A DNA stretch of 64,000 nt. It comes from Jannaschia pagri (lineage in GTDB: Bacteria; Pseudomonadota; Alphaproteobacteria; Rhodobacterales; Rhodobacteraceae). Where the stretch lies: assembly GCF_019655435.1 (NCBI RefSeq), contig NZ_BPFH01000002.1, positions 558,001 through 622,000 of the forward strand. The letters are read 5' to 3'. The notes below the pieces were generated by a model. The model did not search any database, was not told the DNA's origin, and saw only the letters and a program-made list of their open reading frames with translations. Position 1 is the stretch's first letter. Each line of letters starts with the position of its first letter. Position numbers and translations under genes: made by a program. Shown piece after piece: positions 36,826 through 46,016 of the stretch.

Positions 36826-38147
36826 GCGCCTAGCTCCAGAACCGGGATGCCCAGACCCGCCGCGACCCCGCGCAGCGCCTCGGCATGGTCGCCGTAGACC
36901 AGCGCCATGTGATGCTCCAACCCGCTGGCCATGACGTCCTTGCAGACGGCCTCGGCCCCTCGGTCGAACCGCACCACGCCGCTCGTGCCGGTAAACGCCA
37001 TGGGTCGGTCCAGCACCTCACCGGTCGCGATGACGGCCTGAGCCTGGCCGTAGGCCTGGCTCAAACGGAAGAGCGTCACGCGCCCCGCCTTCAGCGGAAA
37101 CTCCAACAAAAGCGCCTGCTTACGGTTCGTGTGCACCGTCGCCCCCGGCGCGCTTGCGGCCATGGACGCAGGCGCCTGACCACAGTGCCAGACAACGCCC
37201 GTCTCGGCATCCATATCCACCAAATCCGCCAGGAACACCGGCGCGTCCGCCACATCCTGCAAGATCGCCTGGGTCACCGCGCCGTAGACGTCTACCTCAC
37301 AGGCGCAGGGGGTGCGCGCCTCCCCCAGCATCGATACCGGACCACAGACCGCGCCCCCATATTCGGTAAAGGTCTCCGGCCAGCAGCGAATGGCCATTGC
37401 GTCGAACCCACGCTCCGCCTTAAGCCCATCCAGCGCGCCCGCAAGGCGCAGCGACCGGTCCAATTCTCCGGCGTCCAGATCGGCCAGCCCGCCCAGATCG
37501 GCGGCCTTGGCGGCGTAGGGCGCGACCTCCGCGTCGGGCAAGGCCCGCGCACGGGCAAACAGATCAGGCAGCGCAAGCTCCGTCACCCGAGCCCCCGTCA
37601 GCGCCTGCAACGCAGGCCCATCATAGTCGCAGGTGTGGAACCCCTCGGGCCGCTCCCCAATCCGCCCGATCCGCAGGTCCCGCCGGATCGCAACGGGCGC
37701 CGCCTCAGACGGCACCCCAACCCGAGGCTCCACCGGCGCTCCGGTCAACAGCGTGTCTAAGTCGACGCTATCGCCATAGGCCCAGGTGAACCGCCGGTCG
37801 TTCAGGCCCAAAGCGTGGGACAACAGATTGAGGCCGCAGAAGGCATTCAGGCGAAGCCGCCCGCCCAGCCGAGGCTCCGGCACGGCCCAGATGGCGACGG
37901 GTCCCTCAAAACCCATGGCAGCACGGGTGGCAAAGGCCGCATCGGTGAAGGTCACCTGTAATATCAACAGGATATCCGCTCCCGCAACAACCTCCAATGC
38001 CCCCTCGTCCGGCCCCATCAGCAGGTCGCGCGGCCCAATGATCTCATGCCCCGAGGCGTCCAACGCCCACAGCATCGCGGCCAGCTTTTCCTCGGCGAAG
38101 GGCACGTCGAACGTGGGCCGCGCCAGCGGCAGGATCCCCACCTTCAT
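36822..38147 (-). CDS. Sugar isomerase-like protein (L-fucose/L-arabinose isomerase superfamily)
   Basis: 441-aa protein. The N-terminal third (KVGILPLARPTFDVPFAEEK) and the C-terminal half with WPETF, SMLGEARTPCACEVDVYGAVTQAIL (in part) and VHTNRKQALLLEF resemble the fucose/arabinose isomerase fold. It probably interconverts an aldose and a ketose. If the operon is sulfoglycolytic it would replace YihS, which has a different fold; a fucose-isomerase-like enzyme is what I recall for the sulfo-EMP2 route. Overlaps both neighbours by 4 bp. The metal ligands were not assigned. Confidence 0.7.
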   Translation of the reverse strand: MKVGILPLARPTFDVPFAEEKLAAMLWALDASGHEIIGPRDLLMGPDEGALEVVAGADILLILQVTFTDAAFATRAAMGFEGPVAIWAVPEPRLGGRLRLNAFCGLNLLSHALGLNDRRFTWAYGDSVDLDTLLTGAPVEPRVGVPSEAAPVAIRRDLRIGRIGERPEGFHTCDYDGPALQALTGARVTELALPDLFARARALPDAEVAPYAAKAADLGGLADLDAGELDRSLRLAGALDGLKAERGFDAMAIRCWPETFTEYGGAVCGPVSMLGEARTPCACEVDVYGAVTQAILQDVADAPVFLADLVDMDAETGVVWHCGQAPASMAASAPGATVHTNRKQALLLEFPLKAGRVTLFRLSQAYGQAQAVIATGEVLDRPMAFTGTSGVVRFDRGAEAVCKDVMASGLEHHMALVYGDHAEALRGVAAGLGIPVLELGA

Positions 38148-39178
38148 AGGATGTCCCCGTAGCCATGGCGGAACCCGGCAGAGGGATCGACAAAGGCCAG
38201 ACCCGCACCGCCATAAGCCGGATGGGCGTGCCAAGGCGTCGCCTTGGCGTCCGTCAGCGCGTTCAATTCCGCCATGTAGGGCATCGACTCCTGAACCAAT
38301 CCGGCCTTCATCGCCTCCATATCCGGCCAGGCGTTGAACGCATCGAGCCAGATCGCCCGCCCCGCCAAATACCCAGACGCGCCAGCGGCATAGGCGTAGT
38401 CCAAAACCGTCTTGAAATCGCCCTTACCAGCCCCCGCCGACAGCATCACCCAAGGCCGCGCGGCCAGCCTCCCCATCTCATCGAACAGGTCCTGCACGGC
38501 CCTATCGCCGCCCGTGATGCCTTTGGCGGGCACGGGGCTTTCCAGCTTGAAGACGTCCACGCCGTAGTCCGCACCCGCAAAGTGCTCGACCGACCGCAGC
38601 ACGTGGTCCGAATGCTTGGTCGCCATCTCCGTGTACTCGGAGGTCTGCTCCGCATCGTTCTCCACGGGATGCACCAGCAGTTCGAACAGGAACGGGATGT
38701 CGAGGGCTGCGCATAAATCCCCGGTCCGCTTGACGAAATCTTCCTGCGCCACGCGCACCTCTTCCGAGATATCGGGCCGGAACCAGGCCAGCACCTTCAC
38801 CGCATCGCCACCCATCCGCTTGATCTTGCCCACGGACCAATCGTCGATCTCGGCTGAGAAGCGCCCCTGACCCGTGTCCCGAAACAGCGAGTCCTCCAAC
38901 GTCACGATCAGACCCTTGCGTGGGTCGAACGCCTGCCACCCGTGGGGGATCGCGTAATGGGGGTCCAGCAGCATTGCGGTGGAGGACGGCTGCAAAGCCT
39001 CCATCAGCGCGGTCTTGACCTCTGCCACCTTCTCCCACGGGGCCTCGCCCCCATGGGCGGCGGCGATGGGTCCCTTGATCGGCGGGCGCTGATCCACGGC
39101 GGTCATCTTGAAGCGGCCAGCCGCGTCGGACATGCGGCGGAAGCCCAGCTGTTTGCCGGGCGTCAGCGAGAGGGTCAT
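38144..39178 (-). CDS. Class I aldolase of the LacD/YihT family
   Basis: 344-aa TIM-barrel aldolase. Candidate Schiff-base K211 lies in DVFKLESP; other conserved spots are TAVDQR (residues about 26-31) and GASGYLAGRAIW near the C-terminus, which closely resembles the matching part of E. coli YihT as I remember it. The family splits tagatose-1,6-bisphosphate (LacD) or sulfofructose-1-phosphate (YihT) into DHAP and a C3 aldehyde. The start at 39178 overlaps the kinase stop (ATGA). It is longer than YihT by about 50 aa, including a C-terminal extension. Confidence 0.82.
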   Translation of the reverse strand: MTLSLTPGKQLGFRRMSDAAGRFKMTAVDQRPPIKGPIAAAHGGEAPWEKVAEVKTALMEALQPSSTAMLLDPHYAIPHGWQAFDPRKGLIVTLEDSLFRDTGQGRFSAEIDDWSVGKIKRMGGDAVKVLAWFRPDISEEVRVAQEDFVKRTGDLCAALDIPFLFELLVHPVENDAEQTSEYTEMATKHSDHVLRSVEHFAGADYGVDVFKLESPVPAKGITGGDRAVQDLFDEMGRLAARPWVMLSAGAGKGDFKTVLDYAYAAGASGYLAGRAIWLDAFNAWPDMEAMKAGLVQESMPYMAELNALTDAKATPWHAHPAYGGAGLAFVDPSAGFRHGYGDIL

Positions 39179-40017
39179 GGGGTCTCCAGTTCGGTATCTG
39201 TAGGATAGGCGTCCCAACCGCCCGCCCGCGTGCATTTCAGCGCGGCGGCCCGGTTGGCAAATGTGGATGCGGCGATGAGGTCCCGGCCACGCCCGAGGGC
39301 CAGCGCGAAGGCCCCGTGCCACAGATCCCCGGCCCCTAAGGTATCGACGGCTGTGACAGGAACGGCGGCAATCTGCGGGCCATGGGCCCAGTGAACGCCA
39401 TCTGGCCCATTGGTATAGGCGACTAATCCAGGCAAGCGTTTGGCGGCCTCGGCCAGGGCTTTAGGCAAGGCGTCGATCCCACTGAAGTCCCGCAACCCGG
39501 GCGCGCTGAACACCACATGGGTGGCAAGGGCCGCCAGGGGGTCGGGCGTGTATTTCTCTCCGTCGAGAACACCGGGCACCGCCGCGTGCTGCGCGGCCCT
39601 GAGCACGGCCTCGGCGGCCTCCGGCCATCGGCAATCCACCAAAGCCGCGTCACAAGGCGGCACAGCTGGCGGGTCCGACGGCAGGCCATCGCCCGGAAAG
39701 TTCACGATCATCCGCTCGCCCGCCGGGTCCACCATGACCGAACTCAGCGGGGTCCGCCCCCCGCGCGCAAAGGCGGGCCGCACGCCCCGCGCCATCAGCA
39801 TGGCGGCCAATTCGTCGCCCGTGGCATCGACACCCAGCCGCGTGATCAGCGTCACCTCTGCCCCCAATCTGGCGGCGCCCACAGCGGCGTTAGCGGCGCA
39901 TCCCCCACCGATCCGCTCAAACGAGGTCGAGCGATGCTTGCCCTCTCCCACCGGCAGCGCCGCGACCCGCTGGACGTAGTCCATGACCGCGATGCCCGCG
40001 ACAACCAGCCGTGTCAC
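39175..40017 (-). CDS. PfkB/ribokinase-family sugar kinase, YihV-like
   Basis: 280-aa kinase: GGGCAANAAVGAARLGA (residues about 37-53) and the catalytic DTLGAGD with D231. N106 (VNFPGD), R130 (VDCRW), LDGE and ALKCTRAGG resemble the corresponding stretches of E. coli YihV (6-deoxy-6-sulfofructose kinase) as I recall them. It would phosphorylate the ketose before aldol cleavage. Overlaps the peroxidase stop and the aldolase start by 4 bp each. The sulfosugar assignment is inference; fructose- or tagatose-type substrates are alternatives. Confidence 0.82.
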   Translation of the reverse strand: MTRLVVAGIAVMDYVQRVAALPVGEGKHRSTSFERIGGGCAANAAVGAARLGAEVTLITRLGVDATGDELAAMLMARGVRPAFARGGRTPLSSVMVDPAGERMIVNFPGDGLPSDPPAVPPCDAALVDCRWPEAAEAVLRAAQHAAVPGVLDGEKYTPDPLAALATHVVFSAPGLRDFSGIDALPKALAEAAKRLPGLVAYTNGPDGVHWAHGPQIAAVPVTAVDTLGAGDLWHGAFALALGRGRDLIAASTFANRAAALKCTRAGGWDAYPTDTELETP

Positions 40018-41276
40018 CGCTCGACCTCCAATCCGCTTGGGACGGCGTCAGGCACGCCGAGGCGCCCGTATTTGCTGTCGCCGCCTTCCAGTGCGCCGAG
40101 AAACGCCACCAGATCAGCCACATCACCGTCTGTCAGGGCCACAGGCGCGATGTCGACAGTGGCGCGCACCCGGGCCATCTCTCGCGCATCGCTCTGGATC
40201 ACGAAGTCGATGGCCTCCACAGCCGGCGCCTTAGGCAGGCGCGCCAGGTCGGGCGTCCATACGTCTAGGGCGGCCAAGGGATCGGCATGGTGCCGGATGA
40301 TCCCCTCCAACGTCGGATAGGCCCCGTTGTGCCCCCATGGCCCGGTCAGGGTCACGTTGCGCAAGCTGGGCGTGCGGAAGCGGTAGGCGTCCTCCAGGTC
40401 GTCCGTCTCCGCCATGCGGCCCACATCGCGGGGGATTGGGTCGAACCGCCGCGTGCGGCCAGGGCCAAAGGGCGGCAGGGCAAGGGCGTGGAACCCGTGG
40501 TCGGTGAACAACGGCCCGCCGTGACAGGTCGCGCACCCCCCCGCACCAAAGAAGAGGTCATGCCCGCGGGCCTGGGCGGGCGTCAGTTCCCCCTCCCCCG
40601 CAAGCCACAGATCATAGGGGCTGTCGAAGCTGCGCCACTCGCTGTTCATGAAATCCGCCAGCGCGATGGCGATATGGGTGATCGTGACATCCTCGGTCGA
40701 GGGCAGATCGAAGGAAGCCGCCAATGCCTCGCCGTAGGCCGGGATGGTTCGCACCCGCTTAGCCAGGATCGGCCAGCCCAGGTCGATCCGGTCCTGCACT
40801 GCGCCAATCACCTCGTTCTCGCCCGTGTTCCCGGCCATCTCGAACTGCGCGGTCAGTGGAAAGATCGCCTGCACGGCCAAAAGGTTGGGCAACCCTTCGG
40901 GCAGCCATTCCTCGGCGGGCGTGACATAGCCGTTGCCATAGTTCTCGCCATGGCTGACCCGTCCGTCATGGAAATAGGTCGTGAACTCCTTTGCTCCGAT
41001 GTTCCACAAGCCCGGCGCGTTGCGCGGCACACGCTTTCGGATCACATCCAAGCCCTCGCCCACCACGCGCTTTGGCCCGATCCCGCGTCCGCCCTCTCCG
41101 ATGCCAAGGCTCAGCCCGTCGGCAGAAAAGGTCTCATGGTGATGGCAGGTCGCGCAGGAGATGTTCTGATTTCCCGACAGGATGGGATCGTAGAACAGCA
41201 ATTGGCCAATGCGCGCCCGCGCATCATCGAAGGGATGGAACGGCACCTCTTGCGCCGCCAGGGGGGCCCCGGCCAT
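40014..41276 (-). CDS. Di-heme cytochrome c peroxidase / MauG family protein
   Basis: 420-aa protein from the first in-frame ATG. Two CxxCH heme sites are visible: CATCHH at residues 41-45 and CATCHG in the C-terminal half, with further axial-ligand regions; typical of bacterial cytochrome c peroxidases and MauG. It should be periplasmic, yet this ATG leaves only about nine residues before the mature-like sequence. The in-frame codons just upstream encode a signal-peptide-like KRKVFHGILLGAT but lack ATG, GTG or TTG. It leads the kinase gene by a 4-bp overlap. The redox role in this operon is unclear. Confidence 0.82.
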   Translation of the reverse strand: MAGAPLAAQEVPFHPFDDARARIGQLLFYDPILSGNQNISCATCHHHETFSADGLSLGIGEGGRGIGPKRVVGEGLDVIRKRVPRNAPGLWNIGAKEFTTYFHDGRVSHGENYGNGYVTPAEEWLPEGLPNLLAVQAIFPLTAQFEMAGNTGENEVIGAVQDRIDLGWPILAKRVRTIPAYGEALAASFDLPSTEDVTITHIAIALADFMNSEWRSFDSPYDLWLAGEGELTPAQARGHDLFFGAGGCATCHGGPLFTDHGFHALALPPFGPGRTRRFDPIPRDVGRMAETDDLEDAYRFRTPSLRNVTLTGPWGHNGAYPTLEGIIRHHADPLAALDVWTPDLARLPKAPAVEAIDFVIQSDAREMARVRATVDIAPVALTDGDVADLVAFLGALEGGDSKYGRLGVPDAVPSGLEVER

Positions 41277-41297
41277 GGTCGCGCCCAGGAGGATACC

Positions 41298-41765
41298 ATG
41301 AAATACCTTGCGCTTGTGGCCGCGTTGGCCAGCCCTGCGGCGGCGGACATCGAAGATGGACGCGACCTGATGGAAGCCGGTCGCTTTGAAGAGGCCCTGG
41401 CGGCGTTCTGGCCTGCCGCAAGGTCCGGCAATGCCGACGCGGAGGAGCTGATCGGCGTCATGTACGCCCTGGGCCTCGGCGTCGAAAAGGACGAGATCCG
41501 CGCGTTTGAATGGTACCTCCGCTCGGCGATGAAGGGGCATCCGGGCGCTCAATCGGGCGTCGGCTGGTACTATGAGGTCGGGCTGGGCATGCCCGCCCCG
41601 GACTTGGTGCGGGCCTATATGTGGTATGCCCTGTCGGCCATTGGCGGCGATCCCGACGCCGCGATCAGCCAAGAAGAGGTGGTCAAGAAAATGACCCCCG
41701 AGGAAATCGCCAAGGCCCATGATTTGATCGGAGACTACAAGGTCTGGATGTATCCGTTCCGCTAG
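41298..41765 (+). CDS. Secreted Sel1-repeat protein
   Basis: 155-aa protein with a signal peptide (cut after AAA near residue 16) and Sel1-like repeats: AEELIGVMYALGLGVEKDEIRAFEWYLRSA and GAQSGVGWYYEVGLGMPAPDLVRAYMWYALSA (quoted as patterns, about residues 48-115). Such repeats mediate protein contacts. AGGAGG is at perfect spacing. It is divergent from the peroxidase gene and their 5' ends are almost contiguous. Confidence 0.87.
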   Translation: MKYLALVAALASPAAADIEDGRDLMEAGRFEEALAAFWPAARSGNADAEELIGVMYALGLGVEKDEIRAFEWYLRSAMKGHPGAQSGVGWYYEVGLGMPAPDLVRAYMWYALSAIGGDPDAAISQEEVVKKMTPEEIAKAHDLIGDYKVWMYPFR

Positions 41766-41873
41766 CGTCGAAACGCCAGCCGCTGACCGGGCGGACGGAT
41801 TGGTTGGTTTTAACGGGCTGTTCAGGTCTGCGGGGTATGGGTCAGATGCCCTGTCCTGACCCGAGTTTGGCCC

Positions 41874-43439
41874 ATGTCTCCGCCCCTTGCATTCGAACGC
41901 CCAAGGCCACCCCGCACGGCGCAGGATGTCTGGCGCCTGTGCTGCTTGGATCTGGACGCGAACATTCGCCAGGTGCTGTCCCAGGCCAGCGGCGAGACGC
42001 CGGATCAGGTGGCGGCCCCGATCGTGGAACGCACGCGTCAACGGCTGGAGCATGCCTTTCTGCATCCCGACGATCCCCATCTGCCGACCAAACGACAGTC
42101 CCTTGCCGAGGATTTGACCCGGGAAGGTTTGACCTTTCACGATTTTTCGAAACGGCATCAGCAACTCCAAACGCTCATGCTGGCATCCCTCCTGAACCGG
42201 ACGTCGCGGTTCTTGGGCATTGGGTTCGAAGGGGCCGATGCTTTCCTGCGGGCCATGAACGAGGAGTTGATGGCCATGCTGCACGCCTTCAACCACCTGG
42301 ACCAATCGCAACGCAACGATGCCCGCGCCACGCTCGAAGCACGCCTGCGCGATGGTCTGGGGGCCGTGCTGCGCGGCGCCCAGAACGGTGACCTGTCCCA
42401 ACGGGTGGACGACCAGTTTTCCGACCCCGCCCTGGCAGCCATCAGCGGGGATCTGAACGCCCTGATGGAAACCTTGGAGCGGGGGCTCCAGGCCGCGATG
42501 ATGGCTCTGGATGGTCTGGCGCATGGCCGCCTGACGACCCGCATGGAAGGAGTCTTCACAGGCGATTTCAAGGCGCTGCAAGACAATATCTCGACCTCGA
42601 TCAATGCCATGGCCGTGGTCCTGTCGCGCATCCGGGACGCGGCGGCACAGGTGATGCGCGCGGCGAACGCCCTGGACGACCAAGCCCAGGCTCTCCAAGG
42701 GCGCGCCGCTGAGGAAAAGGCCCATCTGACGGTGCTCATGGACGAAGTGGTTGGGTTGCGAGACAGGCTCGACGGCAACCGCGCCGCCGCAGGGGAGGCG
42801 CAGACCGTCCTCGACACCATAGGGGCGGAGGCCGTGGACGCGGGCCAGGGCATGGCCCACATCACAGACACGATGGCGCGCATCGAACGGGGCAGCGCGT
42901 CGGTGCAAAAGCTGACCGAGCTAATCGACACGATTGCCCACCAGACGCACCTTTTATCCCTGAACGCGGCGGTCGAAGCCGCCCGCGCCGGGGAGGCAGG
43001 TCGCGGATTTGCCGTTGTCGCCACGGAGGTGCGGTCCCTGGCCACCCGCGTAACCACGGGGGCCGAGGATATCCGCGCGCTGGTTTCAGAAAACGCCCTA
43101 GAAGTCGCCGAAGGCCGCCGCCGCACGGACGAGACCCGGCAGGTCTTGGACAAGCTCCAAACCAGCCTGTCGGAGATACGCGCCGTGTTCGGGGCCATGA
43201 TCTCCGGCAACGAAGACCAAGCGGCGCGCTTTGGGGCCATTGAGGAAACCATGGGGGCGATGTCTCGATCCATGCAGGAAAACGTCGATGCGGCCGAACA
43301 GGGCGTCACCCTGTCGCGAAGCCTGGCACGGGCCACGCACGGCTTGACCGACCTCGTCGAAGACTTCGAGTTGGACGGCACAGCCGAAGGGGACCAAACC
43401 TGTGAGGCAAACCGCTCAGACGACACGCAGGCCGCCTGA
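41874..43439 (+). CDS. Soluble methyl-accepting chemotaxis protein
   Basis: 521-aa receptor without a transmembrane segment. The C-terminal signalling hairpin contains [23 protein letters not shown] (partial) and [15 protein letters not shown] at about residues 360-395. The N-terminal 130 residues are a helical sensor domain (possibly protoglobin-like, not certain), then a HAMP-like stretch (about 155-245). It is cytoplasmic and presumably senses an internal signal for motility. It lies between the catabolic operon and the TRAP genes on the opposite strand. Confidence 0.88.
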   Translation: MSPPLAFERPRPPRTAQDVWRLCCLDLDANIRQVLSQASGETPDQVAAPIVERTRQRLEHAFLHPDDPHLPTKRQSLAEDLTREGLTFHDFSKRHQQLQTLMLASLLNRTSRFLGIGFEGADAFLRAMNEELMAMLHAFNHLDQSQRNDARATLEARLRDGLGAVLRGAQNGDLSQRVDDQFSDPALAAISGDLNALMETLERGLQAAMMALDGLAHGRLTTRMEGVFTGDFKALQDNISTSINAMAVVLSRIRDAAAQVMRAANALDDQAQALQGRAAEEKAHLTVLMDEVVGLRDRLDGNRAAAGEAQTVLDTIGAEAVDAGQGMAHITDTMARIERGSASVQKLTELIDTIAHQTHLLSLNAAVEAARAGEAGRGFAVVATEVRSLATRVTTGAEDIRALVSENALEVAEGRRRTDETRQVLDKLQTSLSEIRAVFGAMISGNEDQAARFGAIEETMGAMSRSMQENVDAAEQGVTLSRSLARATHGLTDLVEDFELDGTAEGDQTCEANRSDDTQAA

Positions 43440-43487
43440 GCGAAACATATGGCGCACCCTAAGACTGGGTCCGTGCGCACCAGAGCG

Positions 43488-44555
43488 TCAGTTCAGATCA
43501 GCATCCCGGCGGGCGTTGATCTCTGCCTCGGCCTCGGCGATGGCCGCGCGGAAGGTGGCCAGCATCTCTTCGCCCCCGTCCACGTTCTCGGCAAACCAAT
43601 CGTAAACCGGCGCAGCGGCCTCTTGGAACGCAGCCTTTTGATCCGGCGTCGGCACATAGAGATTACCGCCACCGGCGACGAACTCTTCATAGGCCTGGAT
43701 CGACTTGCGCTTGGGCGAGGCAAAGGTCGCCTGCTGCAAAGCTGAGAAGCCGTCCACGATGACGCGCTTCATGTCGTCGTCCATCTCTTGGAACTTCTGA
43801 TTGTTCATCACCCAGATCGCCGCCATATATGCGTGCCCATCCAGCGTCACATACTGCAGCCCGGCATCCGGGAACTTCATCCCCATGATGTCGGTGATCC
43901 CGTTCTTGGACCCTTCGACCACGCCCGTCTGAAACGAGGTGAACAGCTCCGGCCAGGGGATCGGCGTGGGCGAGGCCCCAAGCGCGCGCACCAACTCCTG
44001 CGGCAGGTCGGCGACGACGGTACGGATCTTCAGACCAGCCAGGTCCTCCGGGTTCTCGACGGGCCGCTGGGTGTTTGCAAAGTTACGCCACCCACCAGTG
44101 TTGCCCACCGTCATAATGCGGATCGTGTCGCCCGAGTCCTCAAGCGCCTTCGCACGCAATTCGGACACAAGGTTGGTCCCGCTCAGGACTTCCTCGGCGA
44201 TCCGGTCATCGGCCATCAGGTAAGGCAGGTCAAAAATCTGCACGTAGGGAAAGATGCCAGCAGCCCCGCCCGAGGTCGTCACGAAGACATCGATAGACCC
44301 ATCGGCCACGCCCTGCAAACACTCGGCCCCATTGCCGCACAGCTGCGTCCCGATGAACAGCTCGACCGAAATCGCCCCGTTCGAGGCATTCTCGACGTAG
44401 TTCTTGAAAACAACCAGACCGTCATAGTCCTCGTCGTTTTCGTTGGAGTTGGCCGTGGCCCGAATGTTGATCGTGTGCCCATCGGCGGCGGCAACGCTGG
44501 GCAGCGCCAGGCTCGCGGCCAAGGCGACGGACGTCAGCAGTGACTTGAGTTTCAT
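43488..44555 (-). CDS. TRAP transporter substrate-binding protein (DctP family)
   Basis: 355-aa periplasmic protein with a signal peptide (VAAADG, cleavage about residue 24). The DctP core includes GLKIRT, whose Arg normally clamps the carboxylate or other anionic group of the ligand, and TSFQTGVVEG. The ligand is therefore an organic anion. Upstream lie DctM and DctQ. It is the last gene of the transporter operon; the ligand could be an anionic sugar processed by the next operon downstream, an inference. Confidence 0.93.
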   Translation of the reverse strand: MKLKSLLTSVALAASLALPSVAAADGHTINIRATANSNENDEDYDGLVVFKNYVENASNGAISVELFIGTQLCGNGAECLQGVADGSIDVFVTTSGGAAGIFPYVQIFDLPYLMADDRIAEEVLSGTNLVSELRAKALEDSGDTIRIMTVGNTGGWRNFANTQRPVENPEDLAGLKIRTVVADLPQELVRALGASPTPIPWPELFTSFQTGVVEGSKNGITDIMGMKFPDAGLQYVTLDGHAYMAAIWVMNNQKFQEMDDDMKRVIVDGFSALQQATFASPKRKSIQAYEEFVAGGGNLYVPTPDQKAAFQEAAAPVYDWFAENVDGGEEMLATFRAAIAEAEAEINARRDADLN

Positions 44556-44584
44556 TTGGTCTCTCTCCCTATTGGACCGGTGAT

Positions 44585-45877
44585 TTATAAGAAGCCGAAG
44601 AACCTGGGCACCGCCAGTGAGATGGCGGGCACGTAGGTGATCAGGAAAATCACAAAGATCTCCACGGCCAGGAATGGCAGGATCGCCTTAGCGATGGTCT
44701 CGACCCGCTCCCCACTGACAGACGAGGCCACAAACAGCACCAACCCCATGGGCGGCGTCGCTAGCCCCACGGTCAGGTTCACCGACATGATGATCGCGAA
44801 ATGAACCGGATCGACCCCCAGCGAGGTGAAGATAGGCCCCAAGATCGGCCCCAGGATGATAATCGCGGGGCCCGCATCCAGGAACATACCGACGATAAAC
44901 AGAAGCAAGTTGATCAGCAGCAGCAAGACCAGCGGGTTCTCGGACAGCGATAGGATAAAGGCCGCCAGGGTCTCCGGCGCGTGGCTCAGCGCCACGACCG
45001 TTTTGAAGGCCAGCGCCGCCCCGACCAGCAGCAAGACGACCGATGAAATCAGCGCCGCCTTGCCGAGGACATCGGGCAGGTCCTTCACGGACATCTCCCG
45101 CAGGATAAAGATCGAGACCACGGCCGCATAGGCCACCGCCACGGCGGAGGCTTCGGTCGGCGTGAAGATACCGCCCAGAATACCCCCAAGGATGATGACC
45201 GGCGTGAGCAACGGGAAGAACGCCTTGAGCGAGGCTTGCCCCTTCTCGGGCCAGGTCGCCCGACGCTTCAGGGCCGGCATTGCGTCCGGATTTCGCCGCG
45301 CCACAAGGTTGGTGACTGTCATCAGGCCAAGGCCCACAAGAACCCCCGGCACAATCCCGGCCAGGAACAGGGCGGCGACCGATTGCTCCATGACATAGGC
45401 GTAGATGATCATGATCCCCGATGGCGGAATGATCGGCCCGATCACCGAGGATGCTGCGGTCACCGCGGCCGCGAACCGACGGGTATACCCCTCTTTCTCC
45501 ATCGCCGGGATCAACATGGACCCCAGCGCGGAGGTATCGGCCACCGCCGACCCGGACAGCCCCGCGAACAGCATGGACGACAGAATATTCACCTGCGCCA
45601 GCCCTGCGCGAAAATGCCCGACGCAGGCCTGGGCAAACTCCACCAGACGCAGGGTAATCCCGCCCCGGTTCATCATCTCCCCCGCCAACATGAAGAACGG
45701 GATCGCCATCAACGGAAAACTGTCCATCCCGTTGTAGGTATTGCGGTAAAGCAGGACGAGGTCCTTCCCCTGCCCGTTCAGCCACAGCAAGATCCCGGGC
45801 GCAGCGAGCAGGGCAAAAAAGACCGGCAGCCCAACCATCAGGAAAATCAGAAAAAGGGGCAGAAACCAAACTAGCAT
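44585..45877 (-). CDS. TRAP transporter large permease (DctM family)
   Basis: 430-aa polytopic inner-membrane protein, with about 11-12 hydrophobic segments. It shows the DctM marks AIPFFMLAGEMMNRGG and SVNLTVGLATPPMGLVLF. It forms the sodium-coupled translocation channel with DctQ. Directly followed by dctP after 29 bp. A repeat-like block lies upstream (45898-45953). Confidence 0.93.
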   Translation of the reverse strand: MLVWFLPLFLIFLMVGLPVFFALLAAPGILLWLNGQGKDLVLLYRNTYNGMDSFPLMAIPFFMLAGEMMNRGGITLRLVEFAQACVGHFRAGLAQVNILSSMLFAGLSGSAVADTSALGSMLIPAMEKEGYTRRFAAAVTAASSVIGPIIPPSGIMIIYAYVMEQSVAALFLAGIVPGVLVGLGLMTVTNLVARRNPDAMPALKRRATWPEKGQASLKAFFPLLTPVIILGGILGGIFTPTEASAVAVAYAAVVSIFILREMSVKDLPDVLGKAALISSVVLLLVGAALAFKTVVALSHAPETLAAFILSLSENPLVLLLLINLLLFIVGMFLDAGPAIIILGPILGPIFTSLGVDPVHFAIIMSVNLTVGLATPPMGLVLFVASSVSGERVETIAKAILPFLAVEIFVIFLITYVPAISLAVPRFFGFL

Positions 45878-45897
45878 AACTGCCCCCGAACCCCTGC

Positions 45898-45953
45898 ATT
45901 AAGGTTAACTCGCACCGTCAAACAGCCGCGCGCCCCTCCCCCCATCACGGGTC
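45898..45953. repeat. Dispersed repeat block, copy A
   Basis: ATTAAGGTTAAC (45898-45909) and CCCATCACGGGTC (45941-45953) lie 31 bp apart between dctM and dctQ. The same two sequences, 10 bp apart, occur at 54961-54995. Both copies are in intergenic DNA. See copy B. Confidence 0.5.
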
Positions 45954-46016
45954 GCAAAATACTCATGACGCTCCGCTCGCCCCCCAGCGTACCGTGGCAG
46001 ACAACAGCGCCGCCCA

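Noticed and set aside
41111-41461. Minus-strand frame starting MTPISSS near the peroxidase start
   Set aside because: It is in a different frame and merely shares the ATG that faces the peroxidase signal region.
41277-42908. Upstream extension of the peroxidase frame to 42908 on the minus strand
   Set aside because: It runs antisense through the Sel1 and chemoreceptor genes and has no recognisable protein sequence apart from the ~20 codons next to 41276.
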